DNA from: Kutzneria chonburiensis
GTDB lineage: Bacteria > Actinomycetota > Actinomycetes > Mycobacteriales > Pseudonocardiaceae
DNA: 64,000 nucleotides
Assembly: GCF_028622115.1 (NCBI RefSeq)
Contig: NZ_CP097263.1
Coordinates: forward strand, 5,332,001 to 5,396,000
Direction: 5' to 3'
Below the pieces are notes generated by a model. That model had not been told where the DNA came from, made no database searches, and saw only the letters and a program-made list of their open reading frames with translations. The position numbers and the translations under genes were made by a program. Shown one piece after another: positions 52,073 to 61,361 of the stretch; positions within the stretch are counted from its first letter, which is position 1, and each line of letters opens with the position of its first letter.

Positions 52073-52846
52073 ATGACGGTTCGGACAGTGCTCGGAGTTT
52101 TCGCCCATCCGGATGACGAGTGCACGAGTGCGGGCGGGGTGTTGGCCCTGTATTCGGACGCGGGCGTCCGCGTGGTGCTGGTGTCGTGCACGAACGGGGA
52201 GTTCGGGGATGACGTGGGCGGGGTGAAACCTGGGGAGGCGGGGCACGACCGACGGCGGGTGGCGGAGGCGCGGAGCCGGGAGCTGGATGCCGCGTGCGGG
52301 AGGCTCGGCGCGCAGACCGTGGAACGGTTGGCATATCACGACTCGGGCCTGCCGGGCTGGGCGAAGTGGGCCGACACAACGGTGTTCAGCGCCGTAGGGG
52401 TCGAGGAAGTAGCGGCGAGGGTGCGAGTCCTGCTGGCCCAGTACCGGCCGGAGGTGGTTCTGACGCACAACCCGGACGCGGGCCACGAGCACGTGGATCA
52501 CCGGCACGCGGCCGCCGCGACGGCGCTGGCGGTATTGCCGGAGACCACGCTGTACTTCGGGGCGCACGGGGCGAAGCGGGCCGAGCAGCTGAGGGAAGCG
52601 CTGGGACGTAACGGGATCGAGCGGCCGAAGCCGGACGGGGAGCGGAAGCGGGTACTGGAGCTGATCGAGCAGCGGATCACCACCCGCATCGAGCTGGGAC
52701 CGTACGTGCACCGCAAACGCCAGGCGCTGTTCGAACACCGCAGCCAGCTCACCAGCTCCGCCGCCGCCCAGCTGACACCTCAGCAATACGAACAGGTCTT
52801 CGCCACCGAGACCTTCATCCGCGTGCAAGGGGACATCGAGCTGTAG
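52073..52846 (+). CDS. PIG-L family deacetylase
   Basis: A 257-residue zinc-dependent deacetylase of the PIG-L/MshB/Mca family. The metal and catalytic motif is GVFAHPDDECTSAGG, and the third zinc ligand is in DAGHEHVDHRHA. Relatives deacetylate GlcNAc-Ins, mycothiol conjugates or antibiotic sugars. The start is ATG 52073 with GGGAGG upstream. It is divergent from the STAND-KAP gene across 55 bases and directly abuts the convergent hypothetical gene. Confidence 0.85.
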   Translation: MTVRTVLGVFAHPDDECTSAGGVLALYSDAGVRVVLVSCTNGEFGDDVGGVKPGEAGHDRRRVAEARSRELDAACGRLGAQTVERLAYHDSGLPGWAKWADTTVFSAVGVEEVAARVRVLLAQYRPEVVLTHNPDAGHEHVDHRHAAAATALAVLPETTLYFGAHGAKRAEQLREALGRNGIERPKPDGERKRVLELIEQRITTRIELGPYVHRKRQALFEHRSQLTSSAAAQLTPQQYEQVFATETFIRVQGDIEL

Positions 52847-53356
52847 TCAGGAGGCTCGCAGTCGGGCCTTCACCTGATCCCGGAACTGCTCGAAGCGGGC
52901 CCGGTCGGTGTCGACGACGTTGAGGATGTCCATCACTTCCTCGGTATCGGCCGGATTCCCGTGCAGCAGCTCGCGGTAGAACAGCCACAACCCGGCCCTG
53001 GCAACCTCCTGGGCCCGCACCTCCAGGTCCGGTCGGCCCGCCTCGATCTCGCTGTGGTGGGTGTCGCCGTTGACGATCTCGCTGATCAGCAGGAGCACAT
53101 CACGCCGAGCCGCCGCCGACAGGTCGTCGGTCAGCGCGGCGCAGAGCACCGACACCAGCGGCACCGCCGCCTCGAACAGGTTGGACTGCACGACCACCCC
53201 GTTAACCAGGCAGCCGGTGTGCCGGTCAGCCTCCTCGGCAGTGGTCGCGGCGACCAAGCCCGCCACCGCCGCGGGCACCTCGGCGGCCGTGCCTTGGCCC
53301 GCGACGAGCGACCCCCAGTCGTGGCGGCTCAACTCGATCGACACAGCGGACAACAC
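52847..53356 (-). CDS. Hypothetical helical protein
   Basis: A 169-residue soluble, mostly helical protein beginning SAVSIELSRHDWGSLVAGQG, with TCLV-like repeats of short helices that could form a HEAT-like array (AAVPLVSVLCAALTDDLSAA, RRDVLLLISEIVNGDTHH). The acidic stretch and HHSEIEAG are notable, but I recognise no family. GTG 53356 is favoured by GAGAGGG; ATG 53371 is in frame. It is divergent from the second BTAD gene. Confidence 0.6.
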   Translation of the reverse strand: MLSAVSIELSRHDWGSLVAGQGTAAEVPAAVAGLVAATTAEEADRHTGCLVNGVVVQSNLFEAAVPLVSVLCAALTDDLSAAARRDVLLLISEIVNGDTHHSEIEAGRPDLEVRAQEVARAGLWLFYRELLHGNPADTEEVMDILNVVDTDRARFEQFRDQVKARLRAS

Positions 53357-53561
53357 GATGCCCTCTCCCATTCTCGAACCCACTGGCCGGACACCCGTGC
53401 CACAAGGAGTAACGAATGGGGTCCCGACGCGGGCCCTCGCCGGGTCTCGGGCAGCCGCGACCACATCAGGTCACCGAGCACGCCGAAACTCCACCCCATC
53501 GCTGTCACGTCGGCATCGTAAGCACATCGGCCGGGAACGTACCTCGCTATATTCGGACGTG

Positions 53562-56270
53562 ATGGAACTACGGCTGCTGGGGGCGGTGAGCGCACACGTC
53601 GGGGGCGACGTGGTGGCGCTGGGGCCGCGGCAACAGCGGCTGGTGCTGGGGCTGCTGGCGTGGGAAGTGAACCGGCCGGTGGCGGTGGAGCGGCTGGTCG
53701 ACCTGGTGTGGCCGGAAGGCCCGCCGAGGAGTGCGCCGCACGCGGTGAAGGTGGCGGTGTCGAACCTGCGGGCGATCCTGGCCGACGACGGGGACATGAC
53801 GATTGCCACGGAGAGCGCGGGATACGTGCTGCGGGCGGATCCGATGAGGATCGACGCGAACCGGTTTCTGGACGGGGTGGCGCGGGCGAGGCTGGCGCCG
53901 AATGACGTGGCCAAGCTGGGACTGCTGGATCGGGCGCTGGAGCTGTGGCGGGGGCCGGCGCTGGCGGAGGCGGCACAGGAGACAAGAGAGCGGCTGTGCG
54001 GAGGCCTGGAAGAGACGCGGCTGGTCGCGATCGAAGACCGGGTGGATGCGCGGCTGCGGCTGGGACAGCACAACGAAGTGCTGGGGGAGCTGACGACGCT
54101 GGTCGAAGATCACCCGACCCGGGAACGGCTGGTGGGGCAGCTGATGCTGGCGCTGCACCGGGCGGGCCAGTCGACGAAAGCGCTGGAGCTGGCGAGGAAG
54201 ACACGGGCGAGGCTGGCGGACGAGCTGGGGATCGACCCGGGAGCGGAGCTGCAACGGCTGGAAGTGGCGGTGCTGCGCAACGATCCGACGCTGGATCCGC
54301 TGCCGCCGCGAGAGCCGGAAGAGGCGCTGCCGGCGCACCGGACAAGGCTGATCGGCCGTGATCGGGATGTGGCGGACGTGGTGGAGCGGGTTGGGAAAAC
54401 CCGCCTGGTGACGCTGACGGGCCCGGGCGGCGTTGGCAAAACGCGGCTGGCGCTGGCGGCGGCACGGGAGTTGGAGACGAGCTTCGCCGACGGCGTCACG
54501 GTGGTGCCGCTGGCCCCGGTCCGCGACCCGAGCCTGGTGCTGCCGACGATCGCGACCAGCCTGGCCATCAAGGACCTGACCGGGGTGTCGCTGCGCACCA
54601 CCGTGCAGACGTACCTGCGGGACCGAAATCCGTTGCTGCTGCTGGACAATCTGGAACACCTGCTGGACGCCGGCCCGGATATCAGCTGGCTGCTGGACGC
54701 CGCGCCGAGGTTGACGGTGCTGGCGACCAGTCGTGCGCCGCTGCGGTTGGGCGGGGAGCAACTAAGGCCGGTGCAGTCGCTGGACCGGCACGCGGCCGTC
54801 GAGTTGTTCACCGAACGCGCGCAGCAGGCCGGGGCTGCCGACGACCTCGACGCCGAGACGGTCGACGCGATCTGTGAGCGGGTGGACCGCCTGCCGCTGG
54901 CCATTGAGCTCGCGGCGGCCCGAACCCGGCTGCTGTCGCCGAAAGCGTTGCTGGAACAGCTTTCCTACTCCCACGACCTGCTCGCCGACGGTGCACGGGA
55001 CCTGCCGGCGCGGCATCAGGCGCTGTCGGCGACGATCGCCTGGAGCTACGACCTGTTGACGGCCGACGAGCAGGCCATGCTGCGGGCGACCTCGGTGTTC
55101 GCCGGCGGTTGGACCGCGCCCGCCGCAGCCGAGGTCGCCGACCTGGACCTGACCACGACGCTGAGGCTGCTCGGCGCGCTGCTCGACGCCAGCCTGATCG
55201 TCCGCGACGGCGACCACCGCTTCACCATACTGGAGACGGTCCGCGGCTTCGCCCTGGCCACCGGCAATCTGGACCAGCTGCGCGAACGCCATGCCGCGTA
55301 TGTCGAGGGCTTCATGCGGCAGGCCCGGTACGGAGTCGACGGGTCGGACCAGCGGGCATGGTTCGTCCGGTTGACCGCCGAGCAGGACAACCTGCGGGTG
55401 GCCATGCGCCGGCTGCTCGACCGGGGTCAGTTCACCCGCTGCGCCGCCATCCTCGACTTCCACCCGCTCTGGCTGGTCGGCGGCAGCTTCCGGGAGTACC
55501 AGCAGTGGGCAAGGGAGATACTGGCCGACAGCGACCAGGCCGGTGTGCTCGCCCACTACGCGTACACGGTGACCGGCCGGGACCTGGCCGAGGTGGCCCG
55601 GCTGACCGACGATGCCGTTGCCAGGGCCCGGCTCGGCGGCGATCCCGAGGTGCTGGCCTCGGCGCTGTGCCGGCGGGCCCACATCGGGATCTGGTCCGAG
55701 GACTACGCCCTGTCCCACGCCACCTTCACCGAGGCCGAAACCGTGCTGCGGCACCTGGACTGGCCGAGCACCCATGGCGGCGTACGGGCGCTGCGGGCCA
55801 ATATGGACTTTCAGCTGGGCCGGCGTGAGCAGGCCGAACGCGAGCTGATCGCGTTGGAGGCCGAACGCCGCCGGGCCGGCGCGCCATGGGACCTGGGAGT
55901 GATCCTGTTCTGGCGGGCCGTCATCCTGACCTGGCGAGCCGAGTGGGCGGCGGCCGAACCGATGATCCGCGAGGCGGTCATGATCCTCGAGCCGGTCGGC
56001 GCACCCCTGATCATGGTGCACGGACTGATCTATCTCACGGCCATCGCCGCGCGCCGGCGCGATCCGGCCCGGGCCGCCCGCCTTGGTGGGGCCGTTGCCC
56101 CGCTCGCCGACCAGTTCAGCCCGGGGATGATCAGCCGTTCGGTGACCCGGATGTTCACGAGCGGATTGGCCACGGCCCGAGACGCCCTCGGCGCGCAGTC
56201 CTACGACACCCTGTTCGCCGAGGGCCGGGCCATGAACTGGCGTCAGACCGTGGAACTGGCCCTCAGCTGA
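53562..56270 (+). CDS. AfsR/SARP-type BTAD regulator with NB-ARC ATPase, copy 2
   Basis: A 902-residue paralogue of 42987-45668 with the same order. The DNA-binding domain has RQQRLVLGLLAWEVNRPVA and the BTAD domain ends LADELGIDPGAELQRLEVAV. NB-ARC has Walker A GPGGVGKTRLA near 286, Walker B LLLLDNLEH and LPLAIELAAARTRLL. A helical C-terminal part follows. TATATT at 53548-53553 ends eight bases before the ATG, so the message is probably leaderless, starting at the overlapping GTG-ATG. No obvious target gene follows. Confidence 0.88.
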   Translation: MELRLLGAVSAHVGGDVVALGPRQQRLVLGLLAWEVNRPVAVERLVDLVWPEGPPRSAPHAVKVAVSNLRAILADDGDMTIATESAGYVLRADPMRIDANRFLDGVARARLAPNDVAKLGLLDRALELWRGPALAEAAQETRERLCGGLEETRLVAIEDRVDARLRLGQHNEVLGELTTLVEDHPTRERLVGQLMLALHRAGQSTKALELARKTRARLADELGIDPGAELQRLEVAVLRNDPTLDPLPPREPEEALPAHRTRLIGRDRDVADVVERVGKTRLVTLTGPGGVGKTRLALAAARELETSFADGVTVVPLAPVRDPSLVLPTIATSLAIKDLTGVSLRTTVQTYLRDRNPLLLLDNLEHLLDAGPDISWLLDAAPRLTVLATSRAPLRLGGEQLRPVQSLDRHAAVELFTERAQQAGAADDLDAETVDAICERVDRLPLAIELAAARTRLLSPKALLEQLSYSHDLLADGARDLPARHQALSATIAWSYDLLTADEQAMLRATSVFAGGWTAPAAAEVADLDLTTTLRLLGALLDASLIVRDGDHRFTILETVRGFALATGNLDQLRERHAAYVEGFMRQARYGVDGSDQRAWFVRLTAEQDNLRVAMRRLLDRGQFTRCAAILDFHPLWLVGGSFREYQQWAREILADSDQAGVLAHYAYTVTGRDLAEVARLTDDAVARARLGGDPEVLASALCRRAHIGIWSEDYALSHATFTEAETVLRHLDWPSTHGGVRALRANMDFQLGRREQAERELIALEAERRRAGAPWDLGVILFWRAVILTWRAEWAAAEPMIREAVMILEPVGAPLIMVHGLIYLTAIAARRRDPARAARLGGAVAPLADQFSPGMISRSVTRMFTSGLATARDALGAQSYDTLFAEGRAMNWRQTVELALS

Positions 56271-56937
56271 GCAGGGCCGGCAGGTCCCGCACCGACTCCA
56301 ACACGTGAGTTGCTCGCACCGCCTCGAATTCCGACCGGGTCGAAGCCCCGGTGAGCACGCCGGCGGCGATGGACGCGCCGGCCCGCAGGCCGCTGACCAC
56401 GTCGGACGGGGTGTCGCCGACCACGGCGACGTGCCGGACGTCGTCGATCCCCAAGCGCAGCACGGCCGTGAGCACCATGTCGGGGAACGGCCGTCCGCGA
56501 CCGGCATCGGCCGGCGTGAGGGCGATGTCGGCCAGGTCGGACCAGCCCAGGGCGGCGATGATGGCGTCCTGGGTGGGACGGGCGAAACCGGTGGTCAGTG
56601 CGACCTTCACGCCGGCGGCCCGCAGATCCTTGATCGCCTGTTCGGCCCCGGGGATCGGCTCGCAGTGCCCGGCCTCGACCAGTCGGCCATAGGCGGCCTC
56701 GAAGGCGGAATTGGCCTGCTGCGCCTCGGTTTCCGGCAACAATGCCCGGAACACGACGATCTTGGACTGGCCCATGGTCGCCCGCACGTGGTCCAGCATC
56801 GCCGGGAACCGATCGTCCGATGTGGACACTCCGACGGCCCCGACGGCCTCGGCGAAGGCGCGCTCCACCAGGCCGTCGTCGGCGACCGTCGTGCCGGCCA
56901 TGTCCATTACTGCCAATGTTATCCCGAGGTTGATCAT
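56263..56937 (-). CDS. Phosphonatase-like HAD hydrolase
   Basis: A 224-residue HAD-superfamily enzyme of the phosphonoacetaldehyde-hydrolase-like clade. Motif I is MDMAGTTVADDG (nucleophile Asp), motif II is ALTTGF, the lysine region is RGRPFPDMV and motif IV is VVGDTPSDVVSG. True PhnX uses a Schiff-base lysine, which I cannot confirm here. The start ATG overlaps the stop of the FAD oxidoreductase (TAATG), a pairing known for proposed aminophosphonate degradation. Confidence 0.82.
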   Translation of the reverse strand: MINLGITLAVMDMAGTTVADDGLVERAFAEAVGAVGVSTSDDRFPAMLDHVRATMGQSKIVVFRALLPETEAQQANSAFEAAYGRLVEAGHCEPIPGAEQAIKDLRAAGVKVALTTGFARPTQDAIIAALGWSDLADIALTPADAGRGRPFPDMVLTAVLRLGIDDVRHVAVVGDTPSDVVSGLRAGASIAAGVLTGASTRSEFEAVRATHVLESVRDLPALLS

Positions 56938-58055
56938 TACAGTCCAGCCTCCACGAAAGTGCACTCGGCGATGGCCGGCGAGCAGGTCATGCCCCGGCCA
57001 CCGGGTCCGGTGATCAGCCAGGCGTTGTCGGCGATCGCGGCCCGGTGCACGACCATCGCCGGATCGGTGTGCTGCGCGTACACGCCGGCCCAACGCCGGC
57101 GGATCGGCGGAAGTGCCCGCCCCAACAGGGATTCCGCCACGGTGACGAGGTGCCCGTACGGTGCCGAGTCGACGTCGAAGGTGAACGGCTCGTCGTACTC
57201 GTGGGTGTCGCCGATCGTCAACGAGCCGTCAAGTCGTTGCACCATCAGGAGTTGCATCTTGTGCTCGACGGCAACGGCCGACTGGGGCTGCTCAGCATTC
57301 AGCGCATCCAGTGCGGCACCACGATAAGCCGGGTAGTACCGGAAGCTGTCACCGTCAGCGATGGACGTGGTCAGCCGAGAATCCAACGGATCGGTCTGCA
57401 TCATCTGCAACCGAACCCGCCGCACCGGCACCTCGCCGACGATCTCCCGCACCAGCCCGCCGAGCACCGCCCCCGTGCACAGCAGCACCAGATCCGCCTC
57501 GTGCACATCGCCGTGATCATCGCGTACGCCATGAGGTAGCAACGCCCGAACCTCACGCCCCGGCAGCCAGCTATACCGCCCAGACGCCACTAAGTGTTGC
57601 CGCAGCGCGGGTTGCGCCACGCGGGGTTCAACCGCAGCGTCCCGCTCACACAGCAAGCCGCCCAGCATCTCCCCACGCAGGGCCGGGTTCACGGCCCGAA
57701 CCTCGGCCGGCGTCAACAACTTCAGACCACGCTCGGCGGCATCATCACGGGCCACCACCTCCGAAGCGACCGCCAGCTCCAGCGGCGTCCGCAGCGCGGT
57801 CAAGGAACCGTTGGCCCGGAAGCCGATGCCGTCGACCTGACGGCCGATCTCCTCCCACAGCTCACGGGCCCGCTGCGCGGTCGCCAACTCCTCGCCGGGC
57901 GCGCGGCCGCCCACCCACACCAGGCCGAAGTTGCGCACGGACGCGCCCCTGGCCTGCTGTTCTCGTTCGATCTGAAGGACTTCGTGGCCGCGTTGCACGG
58001 CCTGCCATGCGTGCATCGTCCCGAGCACGCCTCCGCCGACGACCAGTACTCGCAC
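56937..58055 (-). CDS. FAD-dependent oxidoreductase (HpnW-like, aminophosphonate-associated)
   Basis: A 372-residue DAO-family flavoprotein with the dinucleotide motif VRVLVVGGGVLGTMHA. It ends in ITGPGGRGMTCSPAIAE, the C-terminal FAD block. It resembles the family named HpnW, which occurs beside phosphonatase-like hydrolases and is proposed to deaminate an aminophosphonate oxidatively, producing the aldehyde cleaved by its partner. GTG 58055 gives the natural start at the FAD motif. No phosphonate transporter is in the window. Confidence 0.82.
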   Translation of the reverse strand: MRVLVVGGGVLGTMHAWQAVQRGHEVLQIEREQQARGASVRNFGLVWVGGRAPGEELATAQRARELWEEIGRQVDGIGFRANGSLTALRTPLELAVASEVVARDDAAERGLKLLTPAEVRAVNPALRGEMLGGLLCERDAAVEPRVAQPALRQHLVASGRYSWLPGREVRALLPHGVRDDHGDVHEADLVLLCTGAVLGGLVREIVGEVPVRRVRLQMMQTDPLDSRLTTSIADGDSFRYYPAYRGAALDALNAEQPQSAVAVEHKMQLLMVQRLDGSLTIGDTHEYDEPFTFDVDSAPYGHLVTVAESLLGRALPPIRRRWAGVYAQHTDPAMVVHRAAIADNAWLITGPGGRGMTCSPAIAECTFVEAGL

Positions 58056-58147
58056 GGGCCCGACCGTAGCATGGACTAGAGCAGTTACCAATTCGTTATC
58101 CCAGGGCGGATCGAAGCCGATACCACCCAGACGGCAGAATCGACGCC

Positions 58148-60478
58148 GTGATGTCCATTGAGCAGAGGATCGCCGACGAGCTCGGCGTGCGGGACGGGCA
58201 GGTGACCGCGGCCGTCGGCCTGCTCGACGGCGGTTCGACGGTGCCGTTCGTCGCCCGCTACCGCAAGGAAGCAACCGGCGGCCTTGACGACGCCCAGCTG
58301 CGCACCCTGGAGGAACGCCTGCGCTACCTCCGGGAGATGGAGGAGCGGCGCACCGCGATCCTGGAGTCGATCGCCGAGCAGGGCAAGCTGGACGACGCGC
58401 TGCGCGAGCAGATCATGGCCGCCGACTCCAAGGCCCGGCTGGAGGACATCTACCTGCCGTACAAGCCGAAGCGGCGGACCAAGGCGCAGATCGCCCGCGA
58501 GGCCGGGCTGGAGCCGCTGGCCGACGGCCTGCTGACCGACCCGACCCAGGACCCGCAGGCGACCGCCGCGAGTTACGTGGACGCCGAGAAGGGCGTGGCC
58601 GACGCCGCGGCGGCGCTGGAAGGCGCGCGGGCCATCCTGGTCGAGCGCTTCGGCGAGGACGCCGACCTGATCGGCGCGCTGCGTGAGCAGATGTGGACCC
58701 GTGGCGCGATGGTGTCCAAGGTCCGCGACGGCCAGCAGGAGGCCGGCGCCAAGTTCAGCGACTACTTCGAGTTCTCCGAGCCGTTCACCAAGCTCCCGTC
58801 GCACCGCATCCTGGCCATGTTCCGCGGCGAGAAGGAGGAGGTCCTCGACCTCAGCCTGGAGCCGGAGGAGCCGGTCGAGGGCCAGCCGTCGGACTACGAG
58901 CTGCGCATCGCCGCCCGGTTCGGCATCGACAACCAGGGCCGCGCGGCCGACAAGTGGCTGACCGACACCGTGCGCTGGGCCTGGCGCACCCGCATCCTCG
59001 TGCACCTCGGCGTCGACCTGCGCGGCCGGCTGCGCCAGGACGCCGAGGACGAGGCCGTGCGCGTGTTCGCGGCCAACCTGCGCGACCTGCTGCTGGCCGC
59101 GCCGGCCGGCACCCGCGCCACCATGGGCCTCGACCCGGGCTTCCGCACCGGCGTGAAGGTCGCGGTCGTCGACGCCACCGGCAAGGTCGTGGCCACCACC
59201 GCGATCTACCCGCACCAGCCGGCCAACCGCTGGGACGAGTCCCTGGCCACGCTGGCCAAGCTGTGCGAGCAGCACAAGGTGGAGCTGGTCTCCATCGGCA
59301 ACGGCACGGCCTCCCGGGAAACCGACAAGCTGGCCGCCGACCTGATCAAGCTGCGGCCCGAGCTGAAGCTGACCAAGATCGTCGTCTCCGAGGCCGGCGC
59401 CTCGGTCTACTCGGCGTCCGCCTTCGCCTCGGCCGAGCTGCCGGACATGGACGTGTCGCTGCGCGGCGCGGTGTCCATCGCCCGGCGGCTGCAGGACCCG
59501 CTGGCCGAGCTGGTCAAGATCGACCCGAAGTCCATCGGCGTCGGCCAGTACCAGCACGACCTGGCCGAGGCCAAGCTGTCCCGGTCGCTCGACGCCGTGG
59601 TCGAGGACTGCGTGAACGCCGTCGGCGTCGACCTGAACACCGCGTCCGCGCCGCTGCTGACCCGGGTGTCGGGCATCGGGGCCGGGCTGGCCGAGAACAT
59701 CGTGCAGCACCGCGAGGCCAACGGCCCGTTCCGCTCCCGCGACGCGCTCAAGGGCGTGGCCCGGTTGGGCCCCAAGGCGTTCGAGCAGTGCGCGGGCTTC
59801 CTGCGCATCCCGGGCGGCGACGACCCGCTGGACTCCTCCAGCGTGCACCCCGAGGCCTACCCGGTGGTGCGGCGCATCCTGACCGCCAACAACCTGGCGC
59901 TGACCGAGCTGATCGGCAACAGCGGCAAGCTGAAGGCGATCAAGCCGGCCGAGTTCGTCGACGACAAGTTCGGCCTGCCGACCGTCACCGACATCCTCAA
60001 GGAGCTGGAGAAGCCCGGCCGCGACCCGCGCCCGGCGTTCAAGACGGCGACCTTCGCCGACGGCGTCGAGAAGCTTGGCGACCTGAAGCCGGGCATGGTG
60101 CTGGAGGGCGTGGTCACCAACGTGGCCGCGTTCGGCGCGTTCATCGACATCGGTGTGCACCAGGACGGCCTCGTGCACGTGTCGGCGATGTCGAAGACCT
60201 TCGTCAAGGACCCGCGGGACGTCGTCAAGTCCGGTGACGTGGTGCGGGTGAAGGTGCTGGACGTGGACATCCCGCGCAAGCGCATCTCGTTGACGCTGCG
60301 TCTGGAGGACGAGCCCGAACGCGGCGGTTCGGCCGCACAGAACAAGGGCGGCGGCGGTCAGCGCCGGCCGGACCAGAACCGTGGCGGCAAGCGGGGTGGC
60401 GGTCAGCCGCGCCGCGAAGAGCGCCCGGCCAGCGGTTCCATGGCCGACGCGCTGCGCAAGGCCGGGTTCGGCAAGTAG
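58148..60478 (+). CDS. tex: Tex family S1 RNA-binding protein
   Basis: A 776-residue Tex protein, a nucleic-acid-binding transcription accessory factor. The order is standard. It begins with the N-terminal helical region starting [11 protein letters not shown], with [17 protein letters not shown]. The RNase H-like YqgF fold has [18 protein letters not shown], helix-hairpin-helix motifs come next ([13 protein letters not shown]), and the S1 domain near residues 640-715 has [21 protein letters not shown] Gly/Arg-rich tail follows. CAGAAT seven bases before GTG 58148 suggests a leaderless message; ATG 58151 is the next codon. Confidence 0.93.
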   Translation: MMSIEQRIADELGVRDGQVTAAVGLLDGGSTVPFVARYRKEATGGLDDAQLRTLEERLRYLREMEERRTAILESIAEQGKLDDALREQIMAADSKARLEDIYLPYKPKRRTKAQIAREAGLEPLADGLLTDPTQDPQATAASYVDAEKGVADAAAALEGARAILVERFGEDADLIGALREQMWTRGAMVSKVRDGQQEAGAKFSDYFEFSEPFTKLPSHRILAMFRGEKEEVLDLSLEPEEPVEGQPSDYELRIAARFGIDNQGRAADKWLTDTVRWAWRTRILVHLGVDLRGRLRQDAEDEAVRVFAANLRDLLLAAPAGTRATMGLDPGFRTGVKVAVVDATGKVVATTAIYPHQPANRWDESLATLAKLCEQHKVELVSIGNGTASRETDKLAADLIKLRPELKLTKIVVSEAGASVYSASAFASAELPDMDVSLRGAVSIARRLQDPLAELVKIDPKSIGVGQYQHDLAEAKLSRSLDAVVEDCVNAVGVDLNTASAPLLTRVSGIGAGLAENIVQHREANGPFRSRDALKGVARLGPKAFEQCAGFLRIPGGDDPLDSSSVHPEAYPVVRRILTANNLALTELIGNSGKLKAIKPAEFVDDKFGLPTVTDILKELEKPGRDPRPAFKTATFADGVEKLGDLKPGMVLEGVVTNVAAFGAFIDIGVHQDGLVHVSAMSKTFVKDPRDVVKSGDVVRVKVLDVDIPRKRISLTLRLEDEPERGGSAAQNKGGGGQRRPDQNRGGKRGGGQPRREERPASGSMADALRKAGFGK

Positions 60479-60486
60479 TGCCCACA

Positions 60487-60517
60487 GCGGGGTAGTCGCC
60501 TTCGGCGGCTACCCCGC
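60487..60517. terminator. Bidirectional terminator overlapping the SRPBCC stop
   Basis: GCGGGGTAGTCGCC and GGCGGCTACCCCGC form a 14-bp stem with one G-U pair and a three-base loop. It separates convergent tex and the SRPBCC gene, whose TAG lies inside the right arm. Confidence 0.8.
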
Positions 60518-60931
60518 CAGGACCTTGGCCAGCGTGTCGAGCTGGCTGGTCACGCCCTGCTCACGCCATTCCGGCTGCTCCATGTCGTCCAGGAACGCGC
60601 CCTGCTCGGCCAACACCAGCCGCGTGCCGCCGCCGTCGGCGATGAACTCGACGGTGGTCTGCGAAACCGTGGACAGCTTGTCCCCGTCGTGCAGCGTCGC
60701 GCTGTAGACGATCCGCTCGCCGTCGACGATGTCCCGGTACGTGGCCTCGAATCGCAACTCGCCGCCGCGGGCGATTTCCGTGCCACCGACCCGGAAATCC
60801 AGCTCGTGCTGGTGGCCGGGAGCCATCAGCCAGCTCGCTTTCGTTGCCGGGTCGGCAAAAGCCGCGAAGACCTTGGCCGGCGGCTGCGGGTAGGTCCGGT
60901 CGATGGTGAACGTCGAATGCTTGACGGTCAT
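60509..60931 (-). CDS. SRPBCC/AHSA1 domain protein
   Basis: A 140-residue START-like protein of the AHSA1 (CalC/Aha1-C) type. PPAKVFAAFADPATKASWLM, FRVGGTEIARGGELRF and the C-terminal WREQGVTSQLDTLAKVLA form the helix-grip fold. These proteins bind hydrophobic ligands, but the ligand is unknown here. The ATG overlaps the ArsR stop (ATGA), a very common ArsR-SRPBCC pairing. GGAGGAG precedes the start. Confidence 0.87.
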   Translation of the reverse strand: MTVKHSTFTIDRTYPQPPAKVFAAFADPATKASWLMAPGHQHELDFRVGGTEIARGGELRFEATYRDIVDGERIVYSATLHDGDKLSTVSQTTVEFIADGGGTRLVLAEQGAFLDDMEQPEWREQGVTSQLDTLAKVLAG

Positions 60932-61248
60932 GGCTTCTCCTCCAATACGTCGGCGAGCCGGTCCAGCTTTCGTTCCCAGGCGGTGCGGCGTTCGTGCAGC
61001 CAGTCCTCGGCCGCCCGCAGCCCCGCCGGGTCGATCTGGCAGGTGCGGACGCGGCCGACCTTCTCCGTACGGACCAGGCCGCACGCCTCCAGCACCTGAA
61101 GGTGCTGCACCACCGCCGCCAGCGTGATCGGCAGCGGCTCGGCCAGCTCACTGACCGAGGCCGGGCCGCGGGTCAGCCGGTCGACCAGCGTCCGTCTGGT
61201 CGGGTCGGCCAGCGCCTGGAACACCCGGTCCAGCTCATGGTTAAGCAC
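60928..61248 (-). CDS. ArsR family repressor
   Basis: A 106-residue ArsR winged-helix regulator: LDRVFQALADPTRRTLVDRL, then the recognition helix region in SVSELAEPLPITLAAVVQHL and VLEACGLVRTEKVGR. It lacks an obvious metal-binding CxC, like other ArsR proteins paired with SRPBCC genes. GTG 61248 is chosen because a complete promoter ends seven bases upstream, giving a leaderless start. GTG 61275 lies inside that promoter. Confidence 0.87.
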   Translation of the reverse strand: MLNHELDRVFQALADPTRRTLVDRLTRGPASVSELAEPLPITLAAVVQHLQVLEACGLVRTEKVGRVRTCQIDPAGLRAAEDWLHERRTAWERKLDRLADVLEEKP

Positions 61249-61250
61249 AC

Positions 61251-61284
61251 ACTTGAGTATCGGCGCGTTCAACACTCAAGTCAA
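61251..61284 (-). promoter_or_regulatory. Promoter and ArsR operator
   Basis: On the minus strand TTGACT (61284-61279), a 17-base spacer and GATACT (61261-61256) form a near-ideal promoter ending seven bases before GTG 61248. ACTTGAGT (61251-61258) and ACTCAAGT (61274-61281) are a perfect inverted repeat overlapping both boxes, as expected for autorepression. Confidence 0.75.
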
Positions 61285-61361
61285 GGCTTAAGTGTCTGGG
61301 CAAGATCAAGGGACCGAACCTCACGTTGAACGTCAGTAAGGGGCCCTTCCTGACATGCCCG

